From Desulfobacteraceae bacterium (GTDB taxonomy: Bacteria; Desulfobacterota; DSM-4660; Desulfatiglandales; Desulfatiglandaceae), in the NCBI GenBank assembly GCA_030597505.1, contig JAUVRS010000183.1:1-5815 (forward strand): a stretch of DNA of 5,815 nt. The letters run 5' to 3'. The translations under genes were made by a program, and so were the position numbers. Under the pieces are notes generated by a model. It searched no databases and was not told where the DNA came from. It was given only the letters and a program-made list of their open reading frames with translations. Numbering within the stretch: the first letter of the stretch is position 1; the number at the start of each line of letters is the position of its first letter. Positions 5,779 through 5,815 of this stretch are shown here, piece by piece.

Positions 5779-5815
5779 ATGGATATCAGTGAACCAAAAA
5801 TAATAAAAAAAAATA
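5779..5815 (+). CDS. Start of a further gene, product not identifiable
   Basis: Only 12 codons are in the window (MDISEPKIIKKN) and the gene continues past the right edge. The start is supported by the near-perfect Shine-Dalgarno site just upstream. The gap to the synthetase is 83 bases with no convincing terminator, so the two genes are probably co-transcribed. The visible residues are hydrophilic and lysine-rich and show no signal peptide start; they are too few to name a family. The adenine-rich beginning (a run of nine A near the edge) is a possible slippage site. Confidence 0.7.
   Translation, partial: MDISEPKIIKKN

Overview
The window reads like bacterial chromosome with moderate GC content, strong Shine-Dalgarno sites and compact genes separated by a few long spacers. 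A CoA-ligase gene heading an operon, an MBL-fold hydrolase, an exported MORN-repeat protein and an intergenic fold-back element built from GGCTGAAG words together suggest a Gram-negative anaerobe of the Desulfobacterota (deltaproteobacterial) type. That assignment is an impression from style, not proof.

Layout. (1) 1-874, minus strand: the N-terminal part of an exported protein made of 23-residue MORN repeats, running off the left edge. (2) 875-1573: a 700-base spacer with no credible gene. It holds a likely minus-strand promoter for the MORN gene, some small inverted repeats, a spaced 13-base direct repeat, and a possible plus-strand promoter. (3) 1574-2764, plus: a complete 396-residue protein that I do not recognise. 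(4) 2797-3663, minus: an MBL-fold metallo-hydrolase, convergent with the previous gene across 32 bases. (5) 3664-4120: a divergent spacer with an elaborate fold-back element (about 3763-3945). (6) 4133-5695, plus: an AMP-forming acyl-CoA synthetase with all hallmark motifs. (7) 5779-5815, plus: the first 12 codons of a further gene with an excellent Shine-Dalgarno site, probably co-transcribed with the synthetase.

How the genes relate. The acyl-CoA synthetase and the gene starting at 5779 look like the start of an operon for activating a carboxylic acid as its CoA thioester. The MBL hydrolase is divergent from it and could share regulation, but nothing in the sequence shows a common substrate. 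The MORN gene and the unknown 396-residue gene are divergent neighbours with no evident functional link. I see no phage, transposase, CRISPR or toxin-antitoxin signature. The most unusual items are the fold-back element at 3763-3945, the unrecognised 396-residue protein, and the very regular exported MORN repeat array.
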